Source: an uncultured Planctomycetaceae bacterium
GTDB taxonomy: Bacteria > Planctomycetota > Planctomycetia > Pirellulales > UBA1268
Assembly: GCA_903831155.1 (NCBI GenBank)
Contig: CAIKWU010000483.1
Coordinates: forward strand, 1-41,620
Length of the DNA stretch: 41,620 nucleotides
Direction of reading: 5' to 3'
The notes below the pieces were generated by a model, which saw only the letters and a list, made by a program, of their open reading frames with translations, ran no database searches and had not been told where the DNA came from. A program made the translations under genes and the position numbers. Positions 1 to 11,337 of this stretch are shown here, piece by piece. Each line of letters opens with the position of its first letter. Position 1 is the stretch's first letter.

Positions 1-750
1 CTCGCGCATCGGCGCTACGTCCTCGGTGGGCCCAACGTCCGGCGATGCCGCATCGTCGGATGCGTTCAGATCCTTGTCGGCCTCCTCGAAGAGATTGGGC
101 TCGGCGGGCGGCGCGGGCTCGGACGGCGCCGCCTCCGGCCGCGGCGGTTCTGCTTCGTTCGCAGCCGCTTCCTTCGGTTCGAGCTGCATGGGCGGCTCTT
201 CCGGCGCGGACTCCGGCACCGGTTCCGCGGCCGGTTCGGCCTGCTCCATGACGGGTTCATCGATCGCGACCGCCTGCTGGACGCCCTTGCCGGCCGAGGC
301 CTCGGCCGGCTTGAGATCGGGCACCACCGGGGTCACGGCCGCGTGCTGGTCCGCCGCGGACGGATCAGCCAGTGTCGGCTGCGGGGGGGTCACCGTCTCG
401 GACGCGGACGGCGTGGGAGCGACCATCGGCTCGGACATCACAAGCGCACCGTCCGCAGGTGCATCAGCCACCAGCGAGTCGATGGGAGAGAGTGTCTCGA
501 GGTGCGAGACCGTCACCGAGTCCTCGAACTCGATGGCCACCGCGTTGGCGCCCCCATCCCAGCAGCCGCAGCCCACAGGCTCGACCGGACCGCACGCCGG
601 CAGCGCCGCGCACCGCGGCGGCGGACAGGTCACAACCGCCGCGCGATTCCCCCTGCAGCCGTGCCGCAGGAACCAGCAGGCCCGAGCGGCGTCCATCGAG
701 AGTGCGAGCGTGAGAACCCCGACGATGCAGGCATGGAGACAGCGGCGCAC
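1..750 (-). CDS. Exported Pro/Ala/Glu-rich hypothetical protein (C-terminus outside window)
   Basis: A minus-strand frame is open from a GTG at 748-750 to the left edge, giving 250 codons without a stop, so the C-terminus is missing. The N-terminus (VRRCLHACIVGVLTLALSMDA) looks like a Sec signal peptide with a likely cut near the following ARA. A short Cys-rich stretch follows (residues about 27-60, with CPPPRC, CGPVEP and GCGCW), which could form disulphides or a lipid- or metal-linked head. The remainder is a low-complexity acidic region rich in Pro, Ala and Glu that should be disordered. No catalytic motif is visible. The start is preceded only by AGGTGAATCC, a weak ribosome site. A cell-surface or periplasmic linker protein is plausible, but the function is unknown. 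Confidence 0.7.
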   Translation of the reverse strand, partial: MRRCLHACIVGVLTLALSMDAARACWFLRHGCRGNRAAVVTCPPPRCAALPACGPVEPVGCGCWDGGANAVAIEFEDSVTVSHLETLSPIDSLVADAPADGALVMSEPMVAPTPSASETVTPPQPTLADPSAADQHAAVTPVVPDLKPAEASAGKGVQQAVAIDEPVMEQAEPAAEPVPESAPEEPPMQLEPKEAAANEAEPPRPEAAPSEPAPPAEPNLFEEADKDLNASDDAASPDVGPTEDVAPMRE

Positions 751-1238
751 GGATTCACCTGGAGTGCCAAGAGGGGAAGGATCCCAACCCCCCGTATGCT
801 AATCGCCGGCAGGGGCGGGGCAAACCGCCGGCGACCGCGGCCGCAGGGGCCGGATGCGCCTGAAAAACGAGCGGGGCCGGGACAGCGTCTCGCCATCCCG
901 GCCCCTCGTGGATCGAACCCGCCAGCCGCCTGCGAACGGGGTAGAACTTTGCGAGACTGACGCGGACCGCGGCCGCGGGCGTAAACGCCACGGGGCCTCA
1001 GGGGATCCGGGTCACCGCTAAGGGGTTGGCACCTCCGACGGAACGCGGCAGCGGGTCGAATGTCGTGCCAGAGGTTTCGTCACGCCGACTCGTCGCGGTG
1101 TAGGGATTCCGCGACGGCCGGCGAACCCTCACGACCGCTACGAACCGCCCCCGACGTCCGTGCCCCGGCCCGCACCGGCCGCCACGGGAAGGCGGTCCGA
1201 TGCGAGCTCGAGGCTCGACCTACCTGTGCCGAGGCGGA
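751..1238. other. Intergenic region holding a terminator; otherwise nothing recognised
   Basis: This 488-bp gap lies between two minus-strand genes. Its only clear element is the hairpin terminator at 863-905. Positions 906-1238 would be the 3' untranslated part of the reductase transcript. I found no coding frame with a convincing ribosome site and no tRNA-like fold there. Confidence 0.5.
863..905 (-). terminator. Intrinsic terminator downstream of nrdJ
   Basis: GGGGCCGGGA (873-882) and TCCCGGCCCC (896-905) form a perfect 10-bp stem with a 13-nt loop. Read on the minus strand, the stem is followed within four bases by T5 (complement of 863-867). It sits about 330 bp beyond the reductase stop codon and just upstream of the start at 750, so it would separate those two minus-strand genes. 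Confidence 0.75.
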
Positions 1239-4274
<3,036 letters not shown>

Positions 4275-4342
4275 GGGGACTGCTCCTGTGGGGGTGCTTT
4301 TCAGGGAAAACGTGGCGGCCGGAGAGCGCCGCTCCAGTGAAG

Positions 4343-4356
4343 TATACGTCCGTATA
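4343..4356. promoter_or_regulatory. Inverted repeat TATACG-TC-CGTATA in the nrdJ leader
   Basis: This is a perfect 6-bp inverted repeat with a 2-bp spacer, in an AT-rich patch unusual for this genome and 69 bp upstream of the nrdJ ATG. It could be an operator half-site pair, or its TATACT could act as a proximal -10 element for a second promoter. It does not match the NrdR-box consensus (ACACWATATATWGTGT). Confidence 0.4.
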
Positions 4357-4521
4357 GATTTCGTGCCGTCGATCATCGACCGGCGAGTGGCCCCGGCATG
4401 AGCCGGGAGAGGGCCGTCCGGGACCGGGTGGGCGATCTGTGAGACTGCAGCTCCGTCTGCGTGCTATCGCAAGATGTTGTGGTGGCCGGTCCGAAGACCC
4501 CTTCCTGTGGGCCGGGGCGTG

Positions 4522-4549
4522 AATGTAGCGTGCTCGTTCGACGAGTCAA
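4522..4549 (-). promoter_or_regulatory. Sigma-70-type promoter for nrdJ
   Basis: On the minus strand TTGACT (complement of 4544-4549) is followed after 16 bp by TACATT (complement of 4522-4527). These match the -35 consensus at five of six positions and the -10 at four of six. Transcription would start near 4515, leaving a leader of about 240 nt before the nrdJ ATG. Confidence 0.55.
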
Positions 4550-4755
4550 GCGGCATTCCGAGGGGGATCAAAACGCCCGGAAAAACATGCCGCCGCGGCT
4601 GGTCCGGGCACCACCGGCCACCGTGTCAGAAAACACCCATCGTGGGGGTGGTCGAAAATCGGTTCGCCGGGCCGGTCCAAGCCCGCGAAAATGCCCGAGC
4701 CGGGATGCCGTCCCACCGCAAGGTCGCCCCGGCCCCGCCCACTGGAGTTGCCACC

Positions 4756-5322
4756 GTGCCTTCCCCTTCCCGACCCCCCCTGCACCATCCCACCCTCGAC
4801 GGCCTGCGGCTGCTCGCCTTCGTCGGCGACGACTACGAGGATCTCGAGCTCTGGTATCCGAAACTCCGACTCGAAGAGGCCGGGGCGCACGTCACCATCG
4901 CCGGCTTGTCACAGGGCCACACGTACCACGGCAAGCATGGCTATCCATGCACGGCCGACGCCGCGATCGCCGACATGGAAGCCGCCGACTTCCACGGCGT
5001 CGTCCTGCCGGGCGGCTGGATGCCCGACCGTCTTCGCCGGGAGGCGAAGGTGCTCGAGCTCGTCAGAGACATCGCCGCCCGCGGGAAACTCGTCGCGGCC
5101 ATCTGCCACGGCGGCTGGATCGCCGCCTCGGCCGGCGTCTACCGAGGTGTCCGTGTCACCGGCAGCCCGGGAGTCAGGGACGATCTCGTGAACGCCGGGG
5201 CGATCTGGGAGGATGCGGCCGCGGTGGTCGATCGGCACTTCGTCTCGAGCCGCAGACCGGCCGATCTGCCCGCCTTCATGGCCGCCGTCCTCGCAGTGCT
5301 TCCCGCGACCGGCACGTGGTAG
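4756..5322 (+). CDS. DJ-1/PfpI family protein (glutamine amidotransferase-like fold)
   Basis: This 188-aa protein has the class I glutamine amidotransferase-like fold of DJ-1/PfpI proteins, which act as stress-related deglycases, chaperones or peptidases. The nucleophile elbow is AAICHGGW with Cys117-His118. The acidic residues that tune the cysteine are in DYEDLE (residues 27-32), and VVLPGG (82-87) is the usual strand-loop before the active site. The start is the GTG at 4756, with GGAG 8 nt upstream; it gives the normal family length, while longer in-frame starts add low-complexity sequence. The Fur-family gene begins 9 bp after the stop, so the two are probably cotranscribed, perhaps as an oxidative- or metal-stress pair. 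The exact substrate is unknown. Confidence 0.9.
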   Translation: MPSPSRPPLHHPTLDGLRLLAFVGDDYEDLELWYPKLRLEEAGAHVTIAGLSQGHTYHGKHGYPCTADAAIADMEAADFHGVVLPGGWMPDRLRREAKVLELVRDIAARGKLVAAICHGGWIAASAGVYRGVRVTGSPGVRDDLVNAGAIWEDAAAVVDRHFVSSRRPADLPAFMAAVLAVLPATGTW

Positions 5323-5331
5323 ACTGGGGAC

Positions 5332-5814
5332 ATGTCACGAGGACGACCTTCCAACGGCGAAGCCTTGCGAACCCGGATCCGGTCCGCAGGCCTCCGTTGC
5401 ACGGCGGCACGACTGGCGGTGCTCGAGCACCTCGAGTCGTCGACCGGCCCCCGGACGCACGCCGACGTCTCCGCGGCCCTCGCCGGCCGCGGCTTCGACC
5501 GCACCACGATCTATCGGAACCTGACGGAGTTGACCGAGGCGCGGCTCGTGAACCGAGTCGAGCTCGGCGACCACGTCTGGAGGTTCGAGGTCCACCGCGA
5601 GAAGGAACACGGCTCCCACGCCCCGGGCCATCCCCACTTCCTGTGCACCACCTGCGGCGAGGTCTCGTGCCTCGACGACGTCCGCGTGGCGATCACGCCG
5701 ACCGACCGGCCGCGGAGCCGCGGAGCCGCCAAGACGCGAACGGCCGAGGGCCGGAGCGGCATCCACACCGTCACGGAAGTCCTGCTGAAGGGCCGCTGCG
5801 AGGACTGCGGCTGA
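5332..5814 (+). CDS. Fur family transcriptional regulator
   Basis: This is a metal-dependent repressor of the Fur/Zur/PerR family, 160 aa. The N-terminal winged helix spans about residues 10-85, with the recognition region GFDRTTIYRNLTEL. The dimerisation half carries HPHFLCTTCGEVSC and a C-terminal CEDC, so both CXXC pairs of the structural zinc site are present. The segment between them (TPTDRPRSRGAAKTRTAEG) is Arg-rich and unlike the usual beta-strand region, which may alter the regulatory metal site. The specific metal cannot be assigned. It follows the PfpI-like gene by 9 bp and converges with the LytTR gene, with a 12-bp gap. Confidence 0.92.
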   Translation: MSRGRPSNGEALRTRIRSAGLRCTAARLAVLEHLESSTGPRTHADVSAALAGRGFDRTTIYRNLTELTEARLVNRVELGDHVWRFEVHREKEHGSHAPGHPHFLCTTCGEVSCLDDVRVAITPTDRPRSRGAAKTRTAEGRSGIHTVTEVLLKGRCEDCG

Positions 5815-5826
5815 CAGACCGCGGGC

Positions 5827-6591
5827 TCACTTCGGCAGCAGTTCCTTGAGCCGGGTGGTGGCGGCACGACCGATGGGCAGCGGGGCGACGACTTCCCTGA
5901 AAAAGATCAGTGTCTGGTCCCGCGACTGCCACTGCATCGAGCGGATGGCGGGCAACTGCACGACCAGCGAGCGGCTGATCCGGCCGAAAGCGCCGGGAGG
6001 CAGGATCGATTCCCATTCCGACAGGGTGCGACGGATGATCCAGGGCTTGTGATGCCGTGCCTGGACGCGGGTGTAGTTGCGGAAGGCCTCCACCCAGGCG
6101 ATGTCCGCGTAGGGCACGGTCTCGACGCCACGGCCGCCGGCAAGCGAGAAGGTGACCGCGTCGGCGGTGTCGCCCGTGGCGTCGTGGGCATCCTCGCTGG
6201 GAAGACCGGCCTCACCCCCGGCCGCCGGACGCGCCGCCGGAAACTGCGCTTCGAGGCGGCCGATCGTGATCGCCAGGCGGTCACGGTCGACCGGCTTGAG
6301 CACGTAGTCGATCGCCCCCGACCGGAAGGCATCGACGGCGCGGTCCTCGTGCGCCGTCACGAACACGACGCGGCTGGTCGCCGGCACGCTCGCCACGAGG
6401 TCGAAGCCGAGCCGGCCGGGCATGTTGATGTCGAGGAAGACGACGTCGGGGGTCCGGCCGACGAGAAAGCGCTCCGCGTCCCCCACGTCCCGCGCGGTGC
6501 CGATCACCTCGACGCCGGGAAACGTCTCGAGCAGCGCCGCCAGCCGGTCGATCGCCCGGGGCTCGTCATCCACCAACAGCGCCGTGATCAT
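5827..6591 (-). CDS. LytTR-family response regulator
   Basis: This is a 254-aa cytoplasmic transcription factor. An N-terminal receiver domain (about 1-120) has DD at residues 8-9, phospho-acceptor Asp54 in VVFLDINMPG, and Lys99 in DYVLKP. A C-terminal LytTR DNA-binding domain (about 150-250) contains VEAFRNYTRVQ and FGRISRSLVVQL. An Ala/Gly-rich linker joins them. Its start codon overlaps the stop of the upstream kinase by 4 bp (ATGA), so translation is coupled and the two form a two-component pair. The two barrel-protein genes just upstream in the same direction are candidate members of its regulon or operon. Confidence 0.94.
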   Translation of the reverse strand: MITALLVDDEPRAIDRLAALLETFPGVEVIGTARDVGDAERFLVGRTPDVVFLDINMPGRLGFDLVASVPATSRVVFVTAHEDRAVDAFRSGAIDYVLKPVDRDRLAITIGRLEAQFPAARPAAGGEAGLPSEDAHDATGDTADAVTFSLAGGRGVETVPYADIAWVEAFRNYTRVQARHHKPWIIRRTLSEWESILPPGAFGRISRSLVVQLPAIRSMQWQSRDQTLIFFREVVAPLPIGRAATTRLKELLPK

Positions 6592-7724
6592 CTCTGCTCC
6601 TCAAAGCCGGCGGCAGCCGCGGGCCGCGTGATCGGAACCCGGATGCGGACCCGCACCCATCCGTCGTCCTCATGATGCCCCACCGACGCCCCCGGGCCCA
6701 CCAGCAGCCTCAGGCGGCGTTCGAGCGAGTGGAGCCCGGTGCCGGTCGCGTGCCGCCCCCCCGCCGCGACCCAGCGGCCCGTGTTGGCCACCTCCACCAC
6801 GAGCGCGTCGGCCTCACGGCGGGCCGTGACCTGCACGCGGATCGGCCGCTCCTCCGCCTGGCCGCCGTACTTGATCGCGTTCTCCACGAGCGGCTGCACC
6901 ATCACCGGAGGCACCACCACACCGCGGGCATCGAGCTCGCAGTCGATGCTCGTCACCAGGCCGTCGCCGAACCGCATGCCCTGGACGGTGAGATACTCCT
7001 CGAGGGCGTCGAGTTCCCGCGCCAGCGGTTCGAGCGTGGCGGCGGGCCGGAGCAGGAACCGGAGATAGTTGGCGAGCGCCTGCGTCACCGTGTCGATCGC
7101 CTCGGGATCATCGCGGCACGCCATCACCGTGTTGAGTGCGTTGAAGAGAAAGTGGGGGCTGATCTGGCCCTGGAGGTGCTGGAGTTCGTTCCGCAACGCC
7201 AGCGACTCGGCCTCCATCGCCCGGAACTCGGTCGAGTTTCGCTCGCGGATCAGCTGGTAGCCGAAGTAGAGCGCACACCAGTTGGCCAGCAGGGTGAGGT
7301 TGATCGCCAGACGAGCGACGAGTTCCATCCGCGACGGGGCCGAGGAGGCGATTCCCATCATCCGGTCGACCCACACCATCAGCAGCGTGATCAGGACCGC
7401 GGAGAGGATCGCCCCGCCGGCCATGACGCCGATCTTGGAGACCCCGAGCCGCAGAAGCAGCGGCTCCTGTCGCGACAGCCACCGCATCACGGCCGTCGCC
7501 ACGAAGCAGAGCCCGAGGTGCATCGCGATGGTCGTCAGCGATCCTCCGGCACTCGGGCGAACCACCTCGATCACCACGAGCGACACCGCGAACGCGACGA
7601 GCCAGAACACCGCGTGGGCCACCCAGAAGCCGGCCTCGGCCACCGGCCACCGGGACGCGGCGGACGGGCGGCCAGACGGCGAATCGCCCAGCGGTTCCGC
7701 GAGTTCGGCGGCCATCGATGACAT
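6588..7724 (-). CDS. LytS-like membrane sensor histidine kinase
   Basis: This 378-aa protein has about four predicted membrane segments in its first 190 residues, including AHAVFWLVAFAVSLVVIEVV, HLGLCFVATAVM and GAILSAVLITLLMVWV. A His_kinase domain follows with the phospho-His motif QISPHFLFNALNTV, then a HATPase_c domain with VQPLVENAIKYGG and ATGTGLHSLERRL. This is the usual partner architecture of LytTR regulators, whose gene overlaps it by 4 bp. No large extracellular sensor domain is present, so the signal is probably membrane-borne. I chose the ATG at 7722-7724. It has no strong ribosome site, and the frame continues further upstream, so the start is uncertain. Confidence 0.92.
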   Translation of the reverse strand: MSSMAAELAEPLGDSPSGRPSAASRWPVAEAGFWVAHAVFWLVAFAVSLVVIEVVRPSAGGSLTTIAMHLGLCFVATAVMRWLSRQEPLLLRLGVSKIGVMAGGAILSAVLITLLMVWVDRMMGIASSAPSRMELVARLAINLTLLANWCALYFGYQLIRERNSTEFRAMEAESLALRNELQHLQGQISPHFLFNALNTVMACRDDPEAIDTVTQALANYLRFLLRPAATLEPLARELDALEEYLTVQGMRFGDGLVTSIDCELDARGVVVPPVMVQPLVENAIKYGGQAEERPIRVQVTARREADALVVEVANTGRWVAAGGRHATGTGLHSLERRLRLLVGPGASVGHHEDDGWVRVRIRVPITRPAAAAGFEEQR

Positions 7725-7803
7725 CGGCGATGCGACCAGAGAACGGGGGGCGGGGCACACGGACCGCCTCCCTACGGTCGCACGCCGCCACCGGCTCGGC
7801 AAG

Positions 7804-7826
7804 GGTCGGGCTCCCGGGAGCCGACC
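7804..7826. terminator. GC palindrome between the barrel-protein and kinase genes
   Basis: GGTCGGGCTCCCGGGAGCCGACC is a near-perfect palindrome with one bulged base. It lies 45 bp past the stop of the upstream minus-strand gene. No T-tract follows on either strand, so it may be a pausing or mRNA-stabilising hairpin rather than a true terminator. Confidence 0.3.
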
Positions 7827-7870
7827 GGAAAGCAGACCCGCCTGGCTGCCCCGGTGGCGGCCGGCCGGGC

Positions 7871-8917
7871 CTAATACCAGAGGCCGGCACGGACGAGAAA
7901 CGTGTCGTCCGGCCGGTAGTCCGCGGTGTCGGTGAGGTAATACTCCACCAGTCTCCCCGTGACCCACCCGGTCTCCAGCCGCCAGTTCACGCCGAGGTCG
8001 GCCGGCCGCCGCTCCCAGCCGACGAGGAGCCGGTAGTCGTGGTACACGACCACGTCGTTGGCCCCGCCGTCGCGGCGGACCGCCCACTGGTTGCCCCCGA
8101 ACTCGCCCGCCAGATAGATCCACTGCGCGGCCCGCCGGCTCTCCGCCACCCGCCAGGCGAACCGGGGTCGCGGGAAGATGATCTCGTGCCGCTGGTCGTC
8201 GGAGGGTGTCCAGAGCAGGCCGCCCGCCGGCAGCAGATTGACGTCGTAGCGGTCGAGGTAGATCACGCCGGCGACCACCCGCAGGTCCTTTCGCGCCTCC
8301 CAGGCCCCGAAGCCATGGCCGGTGATCCGGAAGGCCTGGGGCGTGTCATTGACGAAGTCGCTGTACCAGCCGGGGGCGACCGCGAGGTCGACGCCGAACC
8401 GCTCGCCGATCTTGGAGAGCCACCGGGCCTGCAGCCACGACTCATAGAGCTGCGACGGCAGCCCGGGATCGGACGGCCCCGCGACCTCGTCGACGAACGT
8501 GGTGCCGAAGCCCGGGGTGACGAGCAGGGGCGACTCGACGGTCGGCGCCGGCATGCCGATCGTCAGGCTCGTCTCGAGGGTGGTGAGGCCGAGTCCGTCG
8601 GTGCCGAGCCGCGGCAACTCGGTGAGCGTGAAGATCGCCTGCTGGAGCGGCCCCGGCTTCGCCCCCGGCGGCAGCTTGCGTCCGGCCGGCGGCTCGAACT
8701 CCTGCCGCGGCTGCCCCGGCGGCGCGACGTCGTCGAGAAGCAGCGGCTCGGTGAGATCCTGCGGATCGCCGAGGGCGGCGAGGCGGATGCGTTCGAAAAA
8801 ACCCTGCTCCACCGGCGGCAGGGGCTTCACCGCCTCGGCGGCCGGCAGCGGCTGCGGCTCCGCGGCGGCCAACACTGACGTGAAACCGATCGCGACCGCC
8901 GCGATGCAGGCACGCAT
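7871..8917 (-). CDS. Secreted, predicted outer-membrane beta-barrel protein, paralogue of the upstream gene
   Basis: This 348-aa exported protein starts with a signal peptide (MRACIAAVAIGFTSVLAAA). After a Pro-rich segment there is a long beta-rich domain ending in the aromatic residue expected of outer-membrane barrel proteins (RAGLWY). It shares ordered motifs with the gene at 9026-10207: TPGFG, GVIYLDRYDVNLLPA against GIIYLDRNQVKLLPA, WTPSDDQRHEIIFPRPR against WTPNDRSRYDIFFPAPR, and YLAGEFGG against YLSGEYGG. The two are therefore diverged tandem duplicates. The start is the ATG at 8915-8917, chosen because it opens the signal peptide. The family may correspond to a DUF6268-like barrel, but I cannot confirm this. 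The substrate or role is unknown. Confidence 0.8.
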   Translation of the reverse strand: MRACIAAVAIGFTSVLAAAEPQPLPAAEAVKPLPPVEQGFFERIRLAALGDPQDLTEPLLLDDVAPPGQPRQEFEPPAGRKLPPGAKPGPLQQAIFTLTELPRLGTDGLGLTTLETSLTIGMPAPTVESPLLVTPGFGTTFVDEVAGPSDPGLPSQLYESWLQARWLSKIGERFGVDLAVAPGWYSDFVNDTPQAFRITGHGFGAWEARKDLRVVAGVIYLDRYDVNLLPAGGLLWTPSDDQRHEIIFPRPRFAWRVAESRRAAQWIYLAGEFGGNQWAVRRDGGANDVVVYHDYRLLVGWERRPADLGVNWRLETGWVTGRLVEYYLTDTADYRPDDTFLVRAGLWY

Positions 8918-9025
8918 CAGCCTGCGGCGGCGTGGAACAGCTCCCGCGGCGGGCCGGACGGCGGCCCGACGAGCCCCGGAAACCGACCCGCATGGGTGGG
9001 AAGCGGCGAGCATCTCGACGGACGT

Positions 9026-10207
9026 CTAATACGCCAGCCCCAGGCGGAACATGATCGTCTGCGGAAGATCCACGATCTGCGGCGGCCCGTCGACGTAAAA
9101 GAGCTGCCGGTAGAAGACGTAGCCGATCTCGAAGTTGCCCGCGAAGCCCGTCTGTGCCAGCGGCACGAACTCGGTGCCCAGGGCGATGCGGATGTCGTTG
9201 TAGTCGAAGGGCGTGATCATGTTGTATCGCGACGTGTCGCGGCGAAACGTCCACGCGCCGCCGCCGTACTCGCCCGAGAGGTAGAGCCACCAGGCGTGCT
9301 TCTGGGTACCGGCGAACTTCCACGAAGCCCGCGGCGCCGGAAAGAAGATGTCGTATCGCGAGCGGTCGTTGGGGGTCCAGGTGGCGCCGATCGCGGGCAG
9401 GAGCTTCACCTGGTTGCGGTCGAGGTAGATGATGCCCGCCTTGCCCTGCCAGGTGGGCGTGAGCTGCAGCGTGCCGATCGCGCGGCCCATGATGCGCCAG
9501 CTCTCCCACACCAGCACGTCCCAGTTGGTGTAGATCCCGACGCGAATGCCGAGCTCCGCGCCCCAGAGGGGGGAGAACCGGGGATTCCAGGCGGCGTCGA
9601 GGAACACGTCGTAGGTGCTGGGGGGCAGGTCGGCCCACTGGCTGGACGTGGTCTGCGGACCGTCCCAGAGCTGCAGGCCGAAGCCGGGGGTGATCAGCAG
9701 CGGCGCGTGGTTGAGATTGGCGGGCGAGTTGTGGAAGAAAGGCAGCGCGAAGGTCGCCGTCGTGTCGAGTTCGTTGACGCCCACGTTGAGGTCGTTGCCG
9801 TCGCCCATCAGGTAGGCCCAGCTGCCCCGCACGCCCTGAAAGACGTGCATCGTCTGCTGCAGGGTCTCGCTCTGCGCGGGGTAGCCCGCTGGAAAGAGCG
9901 ATGCCTGCTGGGGCGGAGCCTGCGGACCGGCCAGCGACGGGGCGGCGGTGGAGTAGCCCGGATAGCCCGGCTGACCGCCGATCGCCGACGGCGCCCACGT
10001 CGATGCCGAGGGGCCGGGCGCGGGAAACACCTGCCCCGACTGCGGGGCGTAGGGATCCCATGTGGGCGGCGGGGGCGAGATCGGCGCCTGGGCGATCCGG
10101 TCGAGCGACGAGGTCGCCGGCGGCGGCAGGTACGACGTCTGCGCGGCCGCCGGCCAGCCTGCCACGAGCAGGATCACCCAAACGGCGATCGACGCCACCA
10201 TCTTCAT
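9026..10207 (-). CDS. Secreted, predicted outer-membrane beta-barrel protein
   Basis: This 393-aa exported protein has a clear signal peptide (MKMVASIAVWVILLVAGWPAAA). A Pro/Ser/Gly/Gln-rich linker (about residues 25-120) leads to a beta-rich domain of about 270 residues with many alternating aromatic residues and a terminal FRLGLAY. It is the upstream member of a tandem pair with 7871-8917, from which it is separated by 108 bp; its linker is longer. The ATG at 10205-10207 is used because it starts the signal peptide, although a second Met lies two codons later. Position upstream of a LytS/LytTR pair suggests that pair may control envelope proteins. That link is inference. Confidence 0.8.
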   Translation of the reverse strand: MKMVASIAVWVILLVAGWPAAAQTSYLPPPATSSLDRIAQAPISPPPPTWDPYAPQSGQVFPAPGPSASTWAPSAIGGQPGYPGYSTAAPSLAGPQAPPQQASLFPAGYPAQSETLQQTMHVFQGVRGSWAYLMGDGNDLNVGVNELDTTATFALPFFHNSPANLNHAPLLITPGFGLQLWDGPQTTSSQWADLPPSTYDVFLDAAWNPRFSPLWGAELGIRVGIYTNWDVLVWESWRIMGRAIGTLQLTPTWQGKAGIIYLDRNQVKLLPAIGATWTPNDRSRYDIFFPAPRASWKFAGTQKHAWWLYLSGEYGGGAWTFRRDTSRYNMITPFDYNDIRIALGTEFVPLAQTGFAGNFEIGYVFYRQLFYVDGPPQIVDLPQTIMFRLGLAY

Positions 10208-10485
10208 GCCACGGACGCGCTCCACACCGGCCGCCGGGGCGGCCACGAGCCTGAAAAGTGCCGACCCTTCGGCGCAGAAAGGTCGTGGGGGTACCGCGCC
10301 GCGGTGGCGGGAATCAACGCCAGCCGCGGCGTCAGGCTCGCGGTCATCGCGGCCGCTTCGGCGCGAAGCCACCGCGGGGGCGGTGAAGGGCTCCGCATGG
10401 GACACCGGGGACGTGCCGCCCCGCCTCGGCTTCCCCCGTTCCCCCGGCTTGCCACCGGGAGCCGGGCGGGCACACGGGGGCCCCC

Positions 10486-11337
10486 GTGCATCGCGTACAC
10501 TCCGTGACCTGCGGAGCCCACCCAGTTTTGCGCGGCGACCAGTTGCCTCCGGACCACGATCCGATCGATGTCGAGTGGCTGCGCGCCGCGAGCGGCCTCG
10601 AACTCGTGGAGGTGCTCGCCGAGGCGACCTCCACCATGGATCGTGGCCGCGAGATCGCCACCGCGGTGGACTCACCCCTGCCCGCCGCCGTGATCGCTGA
10701 ACGGCAGACGGCGGGCCGGGGGCGTCGGGGCGCATCGTGGTGGCAGCCGCCCGGCAGTCTCGCGGTGAGCCTGGTGGTCGATGGAGCGGCATGGGGAGGC
10801 TCCCCCCGGCCCATCTGGTCGCTCGCCTGCGGCATCGCGCTGGCCGAAACGATCCGCCTGCTCGAGCCGTCCGTGGCGGCGGTGGTTCGCTGGCCGAACG
10901 ACGTCGAGGTCGGCGGCCGAAAGCTCGCGGGCATCCTCGTTGAGTCCGCGACCGGCGGCCGAAGCGTCTTCGGGATCGGGGTCAACACGACCGGCACGGC
11001 GGCCGAGGCGCCGGAACCGCTGCGGCAACGGGTCGCGACGCTGCCCGACCTCACGGGCCGGCCGCTCGCCCGACAGCGACTGCTGGCCGTGCTCGTGCCT
11101 CGCCTGCTCGACCTGCTCGCCGCCGACGCGGCGGAAACGGCCGGCCGCTACCGGTCGCTCTGCGGCCTGACCGGGAAGTCCGTGCGGGTGTTCGTGGGCG
11201 ACGCCATCCACGAGGGCACCTGCCGTGGCGTGGCCGACGACGGCGGCCTCGTGGTGGCCACCGCCGCGGGCGAGGTCGTGATCCACTCCGGCAGCCTCAC
11301 GCCCCCGGGGAGCGAGTGGCGCGGCGGACAGGGCTAG
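10486..11337 (+). CDS. birA: Biotin--[acetyl-CoA-carboxylase] ligase
   Basis: This enzyme makes biotinyl-AMP and transfers biotin to the carrier protein of acetyl-CoA carboxylase. The protein is up to 283 aa. The biotin/ATP loop is seen as TAGRGRRGASWW (residues 75-86), with RWPNDVEVGGRKLAGILVE (135-153) as the second family signature, including the catalytic Lys146. A C-terminal SH3-like domain (about 225-275) ends the protein. There is no N-terminal winged helix, so this is a class I enzyme, not the repressor type. The start is uncertain. I give the GTG at 10486, but a TTG further in, preceded by GGAG, would also fit. Its 3' end overlaps the convergent methyltransferase gene by 41 bp. Confidence 0.93.
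   Translation: MHRVHSVTCGAHPVLRGDQLPPDHDPIDVEWLRAASGLELVEVLAEATSTMDRGREIATAVDSPLPAAVIAERQTAGRGRRGASWWQPPGSLAVSLVVDGAAWGGSPRPIWSLACGIALAETIRLLEPSVAAVVRWPNDVEVGGRKLAGILVESATGGRSVFGIGVNTTGTAAEAPEPLRQRVATLPDLTGRPLARQRLLAVLVPRLLDLLAADAAETAGRYRSLCGLTGKSVRVFVGDAIHEGTCRGVADDGGLVVATAAGEVVIHSGSLTPPGSEWRGGQG

Larger units (their letters stand above)
4275..4755. other. Divergent intergenic region between nrdJ and the PfpI-like gene
   Basis: This 481-bp region contains a promoter for nrdJ (4522-4549) and about 240 nt of nrdJ leader. The leader includes a small GGTC-TTCG-GACC hairpin (4488-4499, minus-strand reading) and the inverted repeat at 4343-4356. Class II reductases are sometimes controlled by cobalamin riboswitches. 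I looked for the B12-box architecture and found only a GCCACT hexamer, which is not enough to call one. No clear plus-strand promoter for the PfpI-like gene was seen. Confidence 0.5.

Noticed and set aside
900..960. tRNA-like T-arm sequence (GGATCGAACCC)
   Set aside because: No acceptor, D or anticodon stems can be fitted around it.
4275..4515. Cobalamin riboswitch in the nrdJ leader
   Set aside because: Only a GCCACT hexamer was found; the surrounding conserved core of the riboswitch is missing.
4461..5849. Plus-strand 462-codon frame across the PfpI and Fur genes
   Set aside because: It is out of frame with both recognisable genes, and its Arg/Pro/His-rich product is typical of GC-driven shadows.
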